Source of the DNA: Sphingomonas sp. G-3-2-10
GTDB lineage: Bacteria; Pseudomonadota; Alphaproteobacteria; Sphingomonadales; Sphingomonadaceae
Assembly: GCF_012927115.1 (NCBI RefSeq)
Contig: NZ_JABBFY010000001.1
Location: 2,914,001-2,978,000, forward strand
Direction: 5' to 3'
Length of the DNA stretch: 64,000 nt
Shown here one piece after another: positions 10,900 through 19,687 of this stretch. The notes beneath the pieces are model-generated. The model had not been told where the DNA came from. It did not search any database and worked only from the letters and a program-made list of their open reading frames with translations. The translations under genes and the position numbers were made by a program. Positions within the stretch are counted from its first letter, which is position 1; each line of letters starts with the position of its first letter.

Positions 10900-13800
10900 T
10901 TAGAAGTCCAGCGTCACGCCTGCGTAGATGTACCGGCCCAGCGCGTCATAGACGACCGGGTAGGTGTTACCGTTGCAATACACGCTGGCGCAGGCGTTGA
11001 TGACTGCGCTCGTGCCGTTAGCACCGATGATCGGCGGCTCCTTGTCGAGCAGGTTCTGCACGCCAAGGCGGAACGAGTAGTGCTTGCCGACCGTCGCCGA
11101 GAGCGACAGATCGAGGTAGCTCTGCGACGGGATCTTCGCGTTAAGCGGCGCGAAGGCGCCGGTCAGAGTCGGGTTGGTGCTCGAACGGTCGATCGAGACG
11201 GCGTCGAAATAACGCCAGCCGAGCGACAGACCCACGCCCCAAGGCGAAGTGTAGGTCAGGCGAGCCTTGTGACGCCATTCCGGAGTCGGCGTCCCGCACT
11301 GCAGACCATAAAGGCCCGTGCAGTCATAAGGAGCCGACACGCCGTTGTTGGTGACCAGCGAGTCCAGATACGTGCCGTTCACGTTCAGCGCGAGGCTGCC
11401 CATCGAACCCAGCTCGTGGCTGTAGCTGAGGCCGATATCGACACCGGTGGTCTTCAGGCTGCCGACGTTCTGCGTCGTATCGGTCACGTAACCGCCTGGG
11501 GTACGCCACAGCGAACCGAACTGGTCACGATTGATCAGGTTGCAGAACGAAGCGTCGCCGGTCCGCAGGCACGTCTCGATGATCGTGTCCTGGCCGATAT
11601 TGGCGACGGTGTTGTCGACGGTGATGTCGAAGTAGTCGACCGTCAGCGCGAAGTTGCGGACGAACGTCGGCTGGAAGACCACGCCCACCGTGTAGGTGTC
11701 CGCGATTTCCGGCGTCAGGTTCGGGTTACCGCCGATCAGGCCGTTATACTGGCCTGCCGGATTGCCCGCGATGGTGCCGAACTGGGCAGCCGACACACCG
11801 GTGTTTGCGCACTGGAGCTGGGTGACACCCGAAGCAAGGATGTCAGCAGCCGTACCCGCACAGGGATCGCCGTTGCCGTTCAGTGCGACACGCCGCGGAG
11901 CGAACAGCTCCTGGATGTTCGGCGAGCGGACTGCGCGGTTGTACGCAGCGCGGAAGCGGATGTCGCGAACCGGAGCGAATTCCGCCGCCAGCTTGTAGGT
12001 GTCCGTCTGGAACGAACGGCCGGCGATGTCATAGTCCGAATAGCGATAACCGCCTTCGATCGAGAGGTCGGCGATGAAGCCGTCCTGGACGAGCGGCATG
12101 CGGCCTTCGAAGAAGAACTCCTTCACGTTGAAGCTGCCGGTAACCGGCAACGTCGCCGCACCCTGGCCGGCGAGGTCGCCGGTCTGGAATGCGATGTCGG
12201 TGTTCAGTTCGAGAGCTTCCTTGCGATACTCGAAGCCAAGGTTCACCGCGAGGCCGCCATTGGCCCACGGAGTCTTGACGCCATGCTCGCCCAGCAGGGC
12301 CGTGACCGAGAAGGACGCGACGGTCTCTTCGGTGTTGCCGCGCTGGAAGCCCGGGATCGTGATGTAGTTGACCGAACCCGCGCTCGGACCCGTAGCCGCG
12401 AAGATGTCCCACGGCAGGCAGTTCGGATCTTCACCCGACAGCACCGAACGGCAGATCGGGTTGATGCCCGGCTGGTTCGGATCGTCGACGACATCCAGCG
12501 CCTTGGTGATGCGGCTGACCGAAGCGTCGTTGTAATAGGTCTCGGCGAAGTTCGTACGACCATACATATAGTAGGAGTCATAGCTGAAGCCGTTACCCAG
12601 ATTACCCTTCATACCAGCGACGATACGGTAGCTGGTGTGCTGCAGGTCGTCGCGACGCGGACCGCCTTCGGCGTTGCGGCGCAGCGGCTGCAGGAAGCCG
12701 CGGTTGTAGGTCGTGCCGGTGGTCGGATCGATGAACACAGCAGCCGGGCCGCCGGCCGAACCGGGAGCGCCGATGGCTTCGCCATCCGCGTTGAGCAGGT
12801 TCTCGTTATCGCAAACGATGCTGAGCTGCTGAGCCGACAGAAGCGGGTTGTTGCAGTTGATCGAGAGCGTGTTGCCGAAGTTACCCGACGGCGCGATCTG
12901 GGCGATCGAGCGATCGTCCATGAACATGCCTTCGAGGTAGGGCTGCAGCGCGTCGCTGATCTCATACTTCGCGAAGAAGCCGGCGGTGTAGCGTTCGTCG
13001 GGACGCTGATAATAGTTGGTCGGCGCGAAGTTGTACGGCGTCGAACCCGGAATGAAGGTGCGGTTCGGACCGACCTGGAAGATCGTCGAGGTGCCGCCAT
13101 CATAGACGATGAACGAACCCTGGGGCGACGTAGCCGAACCACCGCAGGTGAACAGCGAGGTAGCGCTGTTGTTCGGAACTGCACGAGCCTGCGTGGCGCA
13201 AGCCGAATAGTCGCGACGATCCTGGGTGACCGCGTTGATCTTGCGATAGCCGACATAACCGACGACATGGCCGCGGCCGTCATCGAACGATGCGCCGATC
13301 GTGGCCGTCGCATCGACGGTGCCGCCATCGGTGACCGAACCATCCGGATAGGGGAAGCCGCGCGCGTTGAGCGCGTTGCGGATGCCCGTCTTCGAATCGT
13401 TGTTGTGCTGGTAGAAGCTGTACTGGCCATCGATCTTGAAGCCAGTGAAGTCGGTGTCCATCACGAAGTTGACGACGCCGCCGACCGCGTCTGCACCGTA
13501 AACCGACGAAGCACCGCCGGTGAGCACGTCGACACGGCTGATCAGCGCTGCCGGGATCGCGTTAAGATCCGGCGACGGAACCGAGGGATCGCCCGGGACG
13601 AGACGGCGGCCGTTGATCAGCACGAGCGTGCGCTGCGAGCCGAGGCCGCGCAGGTTGACCGTGGCGGTGCCGGTTGCGCCGTTCGACACGTTGCCGCCGA
13701 ATTCGGCGAAAACCTGCGGAAGCGCGTTGATCAGGTCTTCCGCACGGGTGGTGCCGGTGAGCTTGATTTCTGCCGAGTTGATGACCGTGACCGGGCTGGT

Positions 13801-13980
13801 CGAGGTCAGATTGGGCTGCGGAATACGCGAGCCGGTGACAAGAATTTCCTGTCCTTCTTCGGCGGCCTGCCCGTCGACGGGCGCGCTATCCTGCGCGAAT
13901 GCCGGCGCGGCGATGAGCGCGAAGCCCATCGCAAGCGGCGCGGCACTGAGCTTCAGATGCCCTGCCAAATTCTTCTTCAT
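10900..13980 (-). CDS. TonB-dependent outer-membrane receptor
   Basis: 1026 residues. Signal peptide with cleavage after PAFAQ, then a TonB-box-like region (EEGQEILVTGSRI), a plug domain (about 45-165, with VNLRGLGSQRTLVLINGRR and GGASSVYGADAVGGVVNF) and a 22-strand-type barrel ending in aromatic F (YIYAGVTLDF). The barrel contains 14 cysteines in seven close pairs, suggesting disulfide-closed extracellular loops, as in large receptors of Caulobacter, Sphingomonas and Xanthomonas. It should import a ligand using TonB-ExbBD energy; the ligand is unknown. It sits directly upstream of the sulfotransferase/hydroxylase genes and is divergent from the small periplasmic protein at 14179. Confidence 0.95.
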   Translation of the reverse strand: MKKNLAGHLKLSAAPLAMGFALIAAPAFAQDSAPVDGQAAEEGQEILVTGSRIPQPNLTSTSPVTVINSAEIKLTGTTRAEDLINALPQVFAEFGGNVSNGATGTATVNLRGLGSQRTLVLINGRRLVPGDPSVPSPDLNAIPAALISRVDVLTGGASSVYGADAVGGVVNFVMDTDFTGFKIDGQYSFYQHNNDSKTGIRNALNARGFPYPDGSVTDGGTVDATATIGASFDDGRGHVVGYVGYRKINAVTQDRRDYSACATQARAVPNNSATSLFTCGGSATSPQGSFIVYDGGTSTIFQVGPNRTFIPGSTPYNFAPTNYYQRPDERYTAGFFAKYEISDALQPYLEGMFMDDRSIAQIAPSGNFGNTLSINCNNPLLSAQQLSIVCDNENLLNADGEAIGAPGSAGGPAAVFIDPTTGTTYNRGFLQPLRRNAEGGPRRDDLQHTSYRIVAGMKGNLGNGFSYDSYYMYGRTNFAETYYNDASVSRITKALDVVDDPNQPGINPICRSVLSGEDPNCLPWDIFAATGPSAGSVNYITIPGFQRGNTEETVASFSVTALLGEHGVKTPWANGGLAVNLGFEYRKEALELNTDIAFQTGDLAGQGAATLPVTGSFNVKEFFFEGRMPLVQDGFIADLSIEGGYRYSDYDIAGRSFQTDTYKLAAEFAPVRDIRFRAAYNRAVRSPNIQELFAPRRVALNGNGDPCAGTAADILASGVTQLQCANTGVSAAQFGTIAGNPAGQYNGLIGGNPNLTPEIADTYTVGVVFQPTFVRNFALTVDYFDITVDNTVANIGQDTIIETCLRTGDASFCNLINRDQFGSLWRTPGGYVTDTTQNVGSLKTTGVDIGLSYSHELGSMGSLALNVNGTYLDSLVTNNGVSAPYDCTGLYGLQCGTPTPEWRHKARLTYTSPWGVGLSLGWRYFDAVSIDRSSTNPTLTGAFAPLNAKIPSQSYLDLSLSATVGKHYSFRLGVQNLLDKEPPIIGANGTSAVINACASVYCNGNTYPVVYDALGRYIYAGVTLDF

Positions 13981-14067
13981 GGAACGTCCTTTCCCTGAAT
14001 CCTAGGTGCCCCCTTTAAAGCACCGGATTCCGCGGATGAAGCAGGCGGCGCGGCCCATGTAAATCTA

Positions 14068-14141
14068 CTTAGTCACATCAAGGACACATGGCGAAACACC
14101 TGTGGGCATTTTGCAACACAGCATAACTTGACACGACTAAG
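14068..14141. promoter_or_regulatory. Imperfect inverted repeat in divergent promoter region
   Basis: CTTAGTCACATCAAG (14068-14082) and CTTGACACGACTAAG (14127-14141) are near-perfect inverted copies (12 of 15), separated by 44 nt between the receptor and the divergent gene at 14179. Position suggests a two-site operator looped or co-bound by a regulator; no regulator is encoded nearby. Confidence 0.4.
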
Positions 14142-14178
14142 CCCTGGACCACTAGTTGCGGCCAGGAGGACGCCTGAA

Positions 14179-14691
14179 ATGCGACTGATATGGACCGCGC
14201 CCGGCGCGCTGCTACCCGCGCTTCTGATCGCCACGCCCGCCCTCGCGCAGGAGCGCTCGAAGACCCTTACCGCCGTCGTCGATTGCCGCAAGATCGCCGA
14301 TTCCGCGGAGCGTCTGGACTGTTACGACAAGGCGGTCGGCGAGCTCGATGTCGCTGAAAAGGATAAGAAAGTTGTCGTTATCGATCGCGAGCAGGTGCAG
14401 GAAGCACGACGTTCGGTGTTCGGTCTGTCGCTGCCGCGAATCCGCCTGTTCGCGGGCGGCGGAGAAGAGGAAGTCAACGAGATCGAGTCGACCATAAAGA
14501 CGATCGACCGCAACGGCGCGGGCCGGGTGTTCTTCACGCTCGAGGACGGCGCCCGCTGGGTCCAGACCGACGACCGCACGGTGGTCGGCGTTCGCCCCGG
14601 CACAAAAGTCACGCTGACCCGCGCCGCTATGGGTAGTTTCTTTGCAAAGTTTCGCGGCGGCATCGCAGTGCGAGTCGCGCGGGTAAATTGA
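14179..14691 (+). CDS. Small periplasmic protein of unknown function
   Basis: 170 residues with a clear signal peptide (MRLIWTAPGALLPALLIATPALAQ). The start is set by AGGAGGA at 14164-14170, 8 nt before ATG 14179; a longer frame begins at 14128 but lacks this site. The mature part starts with a two-cysteine motif CRKIADSAERLDCYD, found in assorted small periplasmic proteobacterial proteins, then a charged linker and a beta-rich C-terminal half (about 110-170). I do not recognise a function. It is divergent from the TonB receptor and shares its regulatory region. Confidence 0.8.
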   Translation: MRLIWTAPGALLPALLIATPALAQERSKTLTAVVDCRKIADSAERLDCYDKAVGELDVAEKDKKVVVIDREQVQEARRSVFGLSLPRIRLFAGGGEEEVNEIESTIKTIDRNGAGRVFFTLEDGARWVQTDDRTVVGVRPGTKVTLTRAAMGSFFAKFRGGIAVRVARVN

Positions 14692-14750
14692 CCGGAACAA
14701 CTTGGCCGCACCCGCGCGGCCAAGTTTCCGTAAAGTAAAACGCGCGATTT

Positions 14751-15671
14751 TTACTCTGCGGCGGGCATCGGGCCGGCGAGCAGCAGCGGATCGATCCGCG
14801 CGTCGCGCCATTTCATCCCCCAGTGGAGATGCGGCCCGGTCGCCCGCCCGGTCGCGCCGACCAGGCCGATCGGCTGGCCGCGGCGGACATGCGCGCCGGT
14901 GGTCACATCGATCCGCGAAAGATGCATGAAGGCGCTGTTCAGCCCCGCGCCATGATCGATCATAAGCAGATGACCTTCGAGCGTGAACGGTTTCGCAGTT
15001 GCGAGAATGACCACGCCATCGGCCGGCGCGATCACCACCGTGCCCACCGGCCGCGCGACATCGACTCCCGAATGATAGGCCCCGGGCTCCCCGGCATAGA
15101 TACGCTGCGATCCGAAGCGGGTCGAGATGCGTCCGGTCACCGGCCACAGGAAAGGCTGACGCCAGCCCTCGGCATCGGTCTGCATCCGCCGCGCGCCGTT
15201 GATCTGGGCGAGCTCGCCCGGGCGCAGCCGCTGGAACTCGGCCGTGGGCACCGGATATTTGGGCAGGGTCGGCAAGCGCGAGATGTTCCAGGCACGCGGC
15301 GCGACGCTCAGCGTCTCGGCAATCCGGGATCCATTCTCCAGCGTCGCGACGAGCTGTGCGCCCGGCCCGGCATCGCGATCGAACGCGATCAGGAACGCGC
15401 CGTCACGCGCCACCGTCACCGGATCGCCGTTGAAGGTCAGCATGGTCGTGCCGCGCGGCGCGGCGCCGATCACGACGCCGCCCTGCACGATCTGTCCGCG
15501 CAGGCCGAACGCACCGCGCGGCGCGGCCTGGATCGGTTCGCCCGCCTCGACGCTTTCCGGCGCGACCATCGCCGCGACCGCTTCGTTCCCGGCCGGCGCG
15601 CCCGCCATATGGCCGCTGCCCAGCAGCACGAACACGGCGGTGACGGCGGGCAGCCGCGCGAAAAAGCCCAT
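14751..15671 (-). CDS. M23-family peptidoglycan metallopeptidase
   Basis: 306 residues with an N-terminal signal or anchor (FARLPAVTAVFVLLGSG). The C-terminal LytM/M23 domain has the zinc motifs HSGVD (HxxxD, near residue 198) and HLHW (near 281) plus MHLS, so it should be an active endopeptidase cutting peptide cross-links of peptidoglycan in the periplasm. A beta-rich N-terminal region (about 50-130) precedes it. Its ATG shares a base with the stop of the DUF2093 gene (TGATG), indicating translational coupling. Confidence 0.93.
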   Translation of the reverse strand: MGFFARLPAVTAVFVLLGSGHMAGAPAGNEAVAAMVAPESVEAGEPIQAAPRGAFGLRGQIVQGGVVIGAAPRGTTMLTFNGDPVTVARDGAFLIAFDRDAGPGAQLVATLENGSRIAETLSVAPRAWNISRLPTLPKYPVPTAEFQRLRPGELAQINGARRMQTDAEGWRQPFLWPVTGRISTRFGSQRIYAGEPGAYHSGVDVARPVGTVVIAPADGVVILATAKPFTLEGHLLMIDHGAGLNSAFMHLSRIDVTTGAHVRRGQPIGLVGATGRATGPHLHWGMKWRDARIDPLLLAGPMPAAE

Positions 15672-15868
15672 CAGTATCCGCTCGCCTTCGCGGCCAGCTC
15701 CGCGCTGGCATAGGGTTCCTGCTTCGCCACGCTCCAGTAGCGCAGCATGTCGAGCGGGATCCGCTCGTCGCTGACCGAACAGACGACATGGTCGCCCGGC
15801 GACAGCACGCGAAAGCCGTTGGCCATGTAATGGAGCCGCGCGGCGCGGGTGTTGTTCGACATCAGCAT
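15671..15868 (-). CDS. DUF2093 domain protein
   Basis: 65 residues. The core ARLHYMANGFRVLSPGDHV and the I-P-L-D-x-LRYWSV segment fit DUF2093, a small alphaproteobacterial family of unknown function, characteristically found beside xseA as here. No signal or membrane segment. A second ATG two codons in (15862) is possible. Downstream overlap with the M23 peptidase; upstream gap of about 20 nt to xseA, so all three probably form one operon. Confidence 0.85.
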   Translation of the reverse strand: MLMSNNTRAARLHYMANGFRVLSPGDHVVCSVSDERIPLDMLRYWSVAKQEPYASAELAAKASGY

Positions 15869-15891
15869 GGCAGGTTTCCGGCTATTCGGGT

Positions 15892-17271
15892 TTACAACAG
15901 GCTTGGCTGTTCGGGCTTGGCCCCGTCATAGGATTTGCCGCCCGCACGCTCAACCCGCGCATCTACCGGCCCGTCCCTGAACTGGAGCGTAATGGCCCCC
16001 GCGGCGCGCGCTTCCTCGGCGGTCATCACCACCTTGCCGCTCGCCTTCGCCCCGACGCGGACATAACCGCGCTGGAGCAGATTGTCGGGATTGACCGAAT
16101 CGAGCAGCCGCGACGCGCCGAGCAACCGGTGCCGCGCCGCTTCCAGCCGATGCTCGAGCGCCGCGGGGCGCAGCGCGCCGCCCGCCCGGTCGAGCTCGCC
16201 GCGAGAGCGCTGGACCTTGCGCTCCAGCCCCCGGTCGAGCCGTCCGCCCAGATCATCCATCTTCTGCCGCTGCGGCCCGAGCAGCGCATCGCGCCGGGGC
16301 AGCACGCGCACCAGCGCCGCCAGCCGCTCGCCGCCGCGCTCGTGATAGCGCCGCGCACAGCGCTCGGCCCGCAGCGCCATGCTGGCGATGCCGTGGCGCA
16401 GTTCGGCCAGCACCGGCACCGCCATCTCGGCGGCGGCGGTCGGCGTCGGCGCGCGCAGATCGGCGGCATGATCGGACAGGCTGGTGTCGGTCTCGTGCCC
16501 CACCGCGGAGATCACGGGAATCGAGCAATCGGCGATGGCGCGCACCACCACTTCCTCGTTGAACGACCAGAGATCCTCGATCGAGCCGCCGCCGCGCGCA
16601 ACGATCAGCAGGTCCGGGCGCGGCACCTTGCCGCCGGGCTGGATGGAATCGAACCCGCGCACCGCATTGGCGACTTCCATCGCCGATCCGTCGCCCTGCA
16701 CCTTGACCGGCCAGACGATCACATGCGTCGGGCAACGATCCTCGAGCCGGTGGAGAATGTCGCGGATCACCGCGCCGGTGGGCGAGGTGACCACGCCGAT
16801 CACCTTGGGCATGTACGGCAACGGCTTCTTGCGGCGCGGATCGAACAGGCCCTCGGCGGACAGTTTCGCCTTGAGCTTCTCGAGCAGCGCCATCAGCTGG
16901 CCTTCGCCCGCCAGTTCCATCCGCTCGATCACGATCTGGTATTTGGAGCGGCCGGGATAGATCGTAAGCTTGCCGGTCGCGATCACTTCGAGACCGTCCT
17001 GCGGCTGGAACGGCAACGCGCTGGCGGCGCCGCGCCAGATCACCCCGTCGATCACTGCGTCGGCATCCTTCAGCGCCAGATAGGCATGGCCCGACGCCGC
17101 GCGCTTCCACCCCGAAATTTCGCCGCGCAGGCGGACATGGCCGAACTCGCCCTCGACCATCCGCTTCAGCTTCGACGACATTTCGCTGATGCTGAGCGGC
17201 GCGGCGTTGTCGCCGGGCACCGCCTCGGCTACCAGCCGCCCCGATGAGCTTTCTGAAAAGGGATCGGGCAT
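15892..17271 (-). CDS. xseA: Exodeoxyribonuclease VII large subunit
   Basis: 459 residues. The OB-fold N-terminus ([36 protein letters not shown]) is followed by the catalytic domain ([37 protein letters not shown]) and a coiled C-terminus. With XseB it degrades single-stranded DNA to oligonucleotides; xseB is not in the window. The ATG at 17271 overlaps the divergent purD ATG within one CATG tetramer, so each gene's leader must lie in the other's coding sequence. Confidence 0.96.
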   Translation of the reverse strand: MPDPFSESSSGRLVAEAVPGDNAAPLSISEMSSKLKRMVEGEFGHVRLRGEISGWKRAASGHAYLALKDADAVIDGVIWRGAASALPFQPQDGLEVIATGKLTIYPGRSKYQIVIERMELAGEGQLMALLEKLKAKLSAEGLFDPRRKKPLPYMPKVIGVVTSPTGAVIRDILHRLEDRCPTHVIVWPVKVQGDGSAMEVANAVRGFDSIQPGGKVPRPDLLIVARGGGSIEDLWSFNEEVVVRAIADCSIPVISAVGHETDTSLSDHAADLRAPTPTAAAEMAVPVLAELRHGIASMALRAERCARRYHERGGERLAALVRVLPRRDALLGPQRQKMDDLGGRLDRGLERKVQRSRGELDRAGGALRPAALEHRLEAARHRLLGASRLLDSVNPDNLLQRGYVRVGAKASGKVVMTAEEARAAGAITLQFRDGPVDARVERAGGKSYDGAKPEQPSLL

Positions 17272-18532
17272 GAACGTCCTGCTGGTGGGATCGGGTGGAC
17301 GCGAACATGCGCTGGCGTGGAAGCTCGCGCAATCGCCGCTGCTCGATACCCTCTATGCCGCGCCGGGCAACCCCGGCATCGCCCAGGTCGCCGAAATCGC
17401 CGATATTTCGGCGAGCGACCATCGCTCGCTAATCGATTTCTGCATCCGCCATTCGATCCAGTTCGTCGTGGTCGGTCCCGAGGCGCCACTGTGCGAAGGC
17501 CTTGGCGACAATCTGCGCACGATGGGTATCGGCGTGTTCGGCCCGAACCGTTTCCCCGCGCAGCTCGAGGGATCGAAGGGCTTCACCAAGGATCTCTGCC
17601 AGCGCGAGAAGATCCCCACCGCCGCCTATGCCCGCGCCGAAACGAAGGACGGCGCGCTTGCGGCGCTCGACGATTTCGGGATTCCCGTGGTGGTGAAGGC
17701 CGATGGCCTCGCCGCGGGCAAGGGCGTCACCGTTGCCGAGACGCGCGAACAGGCCGAAGCCGCGATCCTCGACATCTTCTCGTCACCCGGCGCCAGCGTG
17801 GTGATCGAGGAATTCCTGACCGGAGAGGAAGCCAGCCTGTTCGTCCTGACCGACGGCACCTGCCTGATGCCGTTCGGATCGGCGCAGGATCACAAGCGCG
17901 TCGGCGAAGGCGATACCGGACCCAACACCGGCGGCATGGGCGCGTACAGCCCCGCCCCGGTCCTCACTGCCGCGCTGGAGCAGCAGGCGATCGACGAGAT
18001 CGTCCGCCCCACGGTCGAGGCGCTGGCGCGGCAGGGGCATCCCTATTCGGGCGTGCTCTATGCCGGGCTGATGCTGACCGCCGAGGGTCCCAAGCTGATC
18101 GAGTATAACGCCCGCTTCGGCGATCCCGAATGCCAGGTGCTGATGACCCGGCTGGAAGGCGATCTGCTCGAATATATGATCGCCTGCGACAAGGGTACGC
18201 TGGGCGGGATGCCCGCCCCGGTCTTCACCGAAGGCACCGCGCTGACGGTGGTGATGGCCGCGAACAACTATCCCGGTACGCCCGAGACCGACGGCGAGAT
18301 CGCCGGGATCGAAGCAGCTGAAGCGACCGGCGCAAAGGTCTTCCACGCAGGTACGAAGCTGGACGGCGGCAGGCTGGTCGCCTCGGGCGGCCGCGTGCTG
18401 ACCGTGACCGCGACGGGCAAGACCGTGCGCGAAGCGCAGGCCGCCGCCTATCGCGCAGTCGATGCGATCGACTTCCCGACCGGCTTTTGCCGCCGCGATA
18501 TCGGCTGGCGTGAGGTTGAGCGGGAAGGCTGA
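17270..18532 (+). CDS. purD: Phosphoribosylamine-glycine ligase
   Basis: 420 residues, the normal PurD length. Catalyses ATP-dependent joining of phosphoribosylamine and glycine, step two of de novo purine synthesis. N-terminal [23 protein letters not shown]-grasp core ([56 protein letters not shown]) and C-terminal domain are all present. The frame extends upstream into xseA, but ATG 17270 gives the family N-terminus with an AAAAGGG stretch 10 nt upstream. Monocistronic, followed by a palindromic repeat. Confidence 0.98.
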   Translation: MNVLLVGSGGREHALAWKLAQSPLLDTLYAAPGNPGIAQVAEIADISASDHRSLIDFCIRHSIQFVVVGPEAPLCEGLGDNLRTMGIGVFGPNRFPAQLEGSKGFTKDLCQREKIPTAAYARAETKDGALAALDDFGIPVVVKADGLAAGKGVTVAETREQAEAAILDIFSSPGASVVIEEFLTGEEASLFVLTDGTCLMPFGSAQDHKRVGEGDTGPNTGGMGAYSPAPVLTAALEQQAIDEIVRPTVEALARQGHPYSGVLYAGLMLTAEGPKLIEYNARFGDPECQVLMTRLEGDLLEYMIACDKGTLGGMPAPVFTEGTALTVVMAANNYPGTPETDGEIAGIEAAEATGAKVFHAGTKLDGGRLVASGGRVLTVTATGKTVREAQAAAYRAVDAIDFPTGFCRRDIGWREVEREG

Positions 18533-18544
18533 TCTAGCTGATTC

Positions 18545-18617
18545 GTGCTCCGGCGAAGGCCGGAGCCGTGGCCGTCGCAGCCCATATTGGCCAACGCTCC
18601 TGCCTTCGCCGGAGCAC
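18545..18617. repeat. REP-like palindromic repeat after purD
   Basis: Perfect 16-bp inverted arms, GTGCTCCGGCGAAGGC (18545-18560) and its reverse complement (18602-18617), fill the gap between convergent purD and the pseudouridine synthase. This motif type is widely dispersed in sphingomonad genomes (from memory, not searched). It probably also acts as a bidirectional terminator. Confidence 0.75.
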
Positions 18618-18638
18618 AATTGGTTTGAACGGGCAGCG

Positions 18639-19178
18639 CTAAACCGCGCGCCATTTCCCCGGCGCCAGCCCCTCGACGCTCCAGTCCCCTATCGACCAGC
18701 GCACCAGCCGCAGCGTCGGCAGGCCCACCGCGGCGGTCATCCGCCGCACCTGGCGGTTGCGGCCCTCGCGGATCGTCAGCTTCAGCCAGCAATCGGGCAC
18801 CGTCTTGCGGAACCGCACCGGCGGATCGCGCGGCCAGAGCGCGGGATCGTCGATCCGCTCGGCCTCGGCGGGCAGCGTCATCCCGTCCTTCAGCCGCACC
18901 CCGCGTCGCAACTGCGCCAGCGCGGCCTCGTCCGAATCGCCTTCGACCTGCACCAGATAGGTCTTGGCCATCTTGTATTTCGGGTCGGCGATCCGCGCCT
19001 GTAGCCGCCCGTCATCGGTCAGCAGCAACAGCCCCTCGCTGTCGCGGTCGAGCCGTCCGGCTGGATAGACGCCAGGCACCTCGACGAAATCGGCCAGCGT
19101 GCGCCGCTTCGGTCCATTGGCCTCGTCGGTGAACTGGCACAGCACGTCGAAAGGCTTGTTGAGCAGAATCAGCGTCAC
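18639..19178 (-). CDS. RsuA/RluE-family pseudouridine synthase
   Basis: 179 residues. Converts a uridine of ribosomal RNA to pseudouridine. The catalytic motif [17 protein letters not shown] is intact and the family C-terminal [11 protein letters not shown] is present. The N-terminus starts directly at the catalytic fold ([16 protein letters not shown]), with no S4 domain, as in RluE. Start is GTG at 19178, overlapping the upstream stop in a GTGA junction; the longer frame runs into the RNase H-like gene and is rejected. RluE is the best guess for 23S specificity but is not proven. Confidence 0.9.
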   Translation of the reverse strand: MTLILLNKPFDVLCQFTDEANGPKRRTLADFVEVPGVYPAGRLDRDSEGLLLLTDDGRLQARIADPKYKMAKTYLVQVEGDSDEAALAQLRRGVRLKDGMTLPAEAERIDDPALWPRDPPVRFRKTVPDCWLKLTIREGRNRQVRRMTAAVGLPTLRLVRWSIGDWSVEGLAPGKWRAV

Positions 19179-19549
19179 CGGTCGTGCAGCCTTGCCAGCG
19201 CGATCCCGGCGAGATTCTGCGTGCGCTTGATCTGGCGGATACGCGGCGGCGCTTCGCCCGCCAGCGCGCGAAACCGTTCGAGATGCGCGATGCCGGAGCC
19301 GCGCGGCTTCACCGTCCCGTTGGCCTGTCCGACGATACTCGCCGAATCGCCCATCAGCACGAAATCGCGCCCAGAAGACTGCCCCACTTCCAGCGCATGG
19401 ATCAGCGCCAGCCACTCGGCGTCAGCGCTCGTCCCCTGCCCCAGATCGCGCACGACATGCGTCCGCCCGCCCGCGACCACCGCGAGCTCCATCGCCCCTG
19501 GATTGGGCCGGCAACCGCCGTCGAAAAAGACCTTGAGAGGCGAAGCCAT
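19175..19549 (-). CDS. RNase H-like domain protein
   Basis: 124 residues of ribonuclease HI type fold: [12 protein letters not shown] with the first acidic residue, [10 protein letters not shown] with the second, and [12 protein letters not shown] with the third; a final Asp is not clear. Shorter than canonical RNase HI (about 150), so its activity on RNA-DNA hybrids is plausible but not assured. Translationally coupled to the downstream pseudouridine synthase. Confidence 0.82.
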   Translation of the reverse strand: MASPLKVFFDGGCRPNPGAMELAVVAGGRTHVVRDLGQGTSADAEWLALIHALEVGQSSGRDFVLMGDSASIVGQANGTVKPRGSGIAHLERFRALAGEAPPRIRQIKRTQNLAGIALARLHDR

Positions 19550-19687
19550 CCCTCCCCTCTACCGCGCGGACCGGCCATCGCAACCATCGTCAAATGATAT
19601 GTTATATCCTGTTCATCCACCAGTCATGCAGGAAAGCGGACATTCCGACCCGGATGCCCTTCGCGGGCGCCATTAGGGGAGAGTCAC

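Noticed and set aside
11080..13998. 972-residue plus-strand open frame
   Set aside because: Shadow of the TonB receptor; the translation is Arg-rich and featureless.
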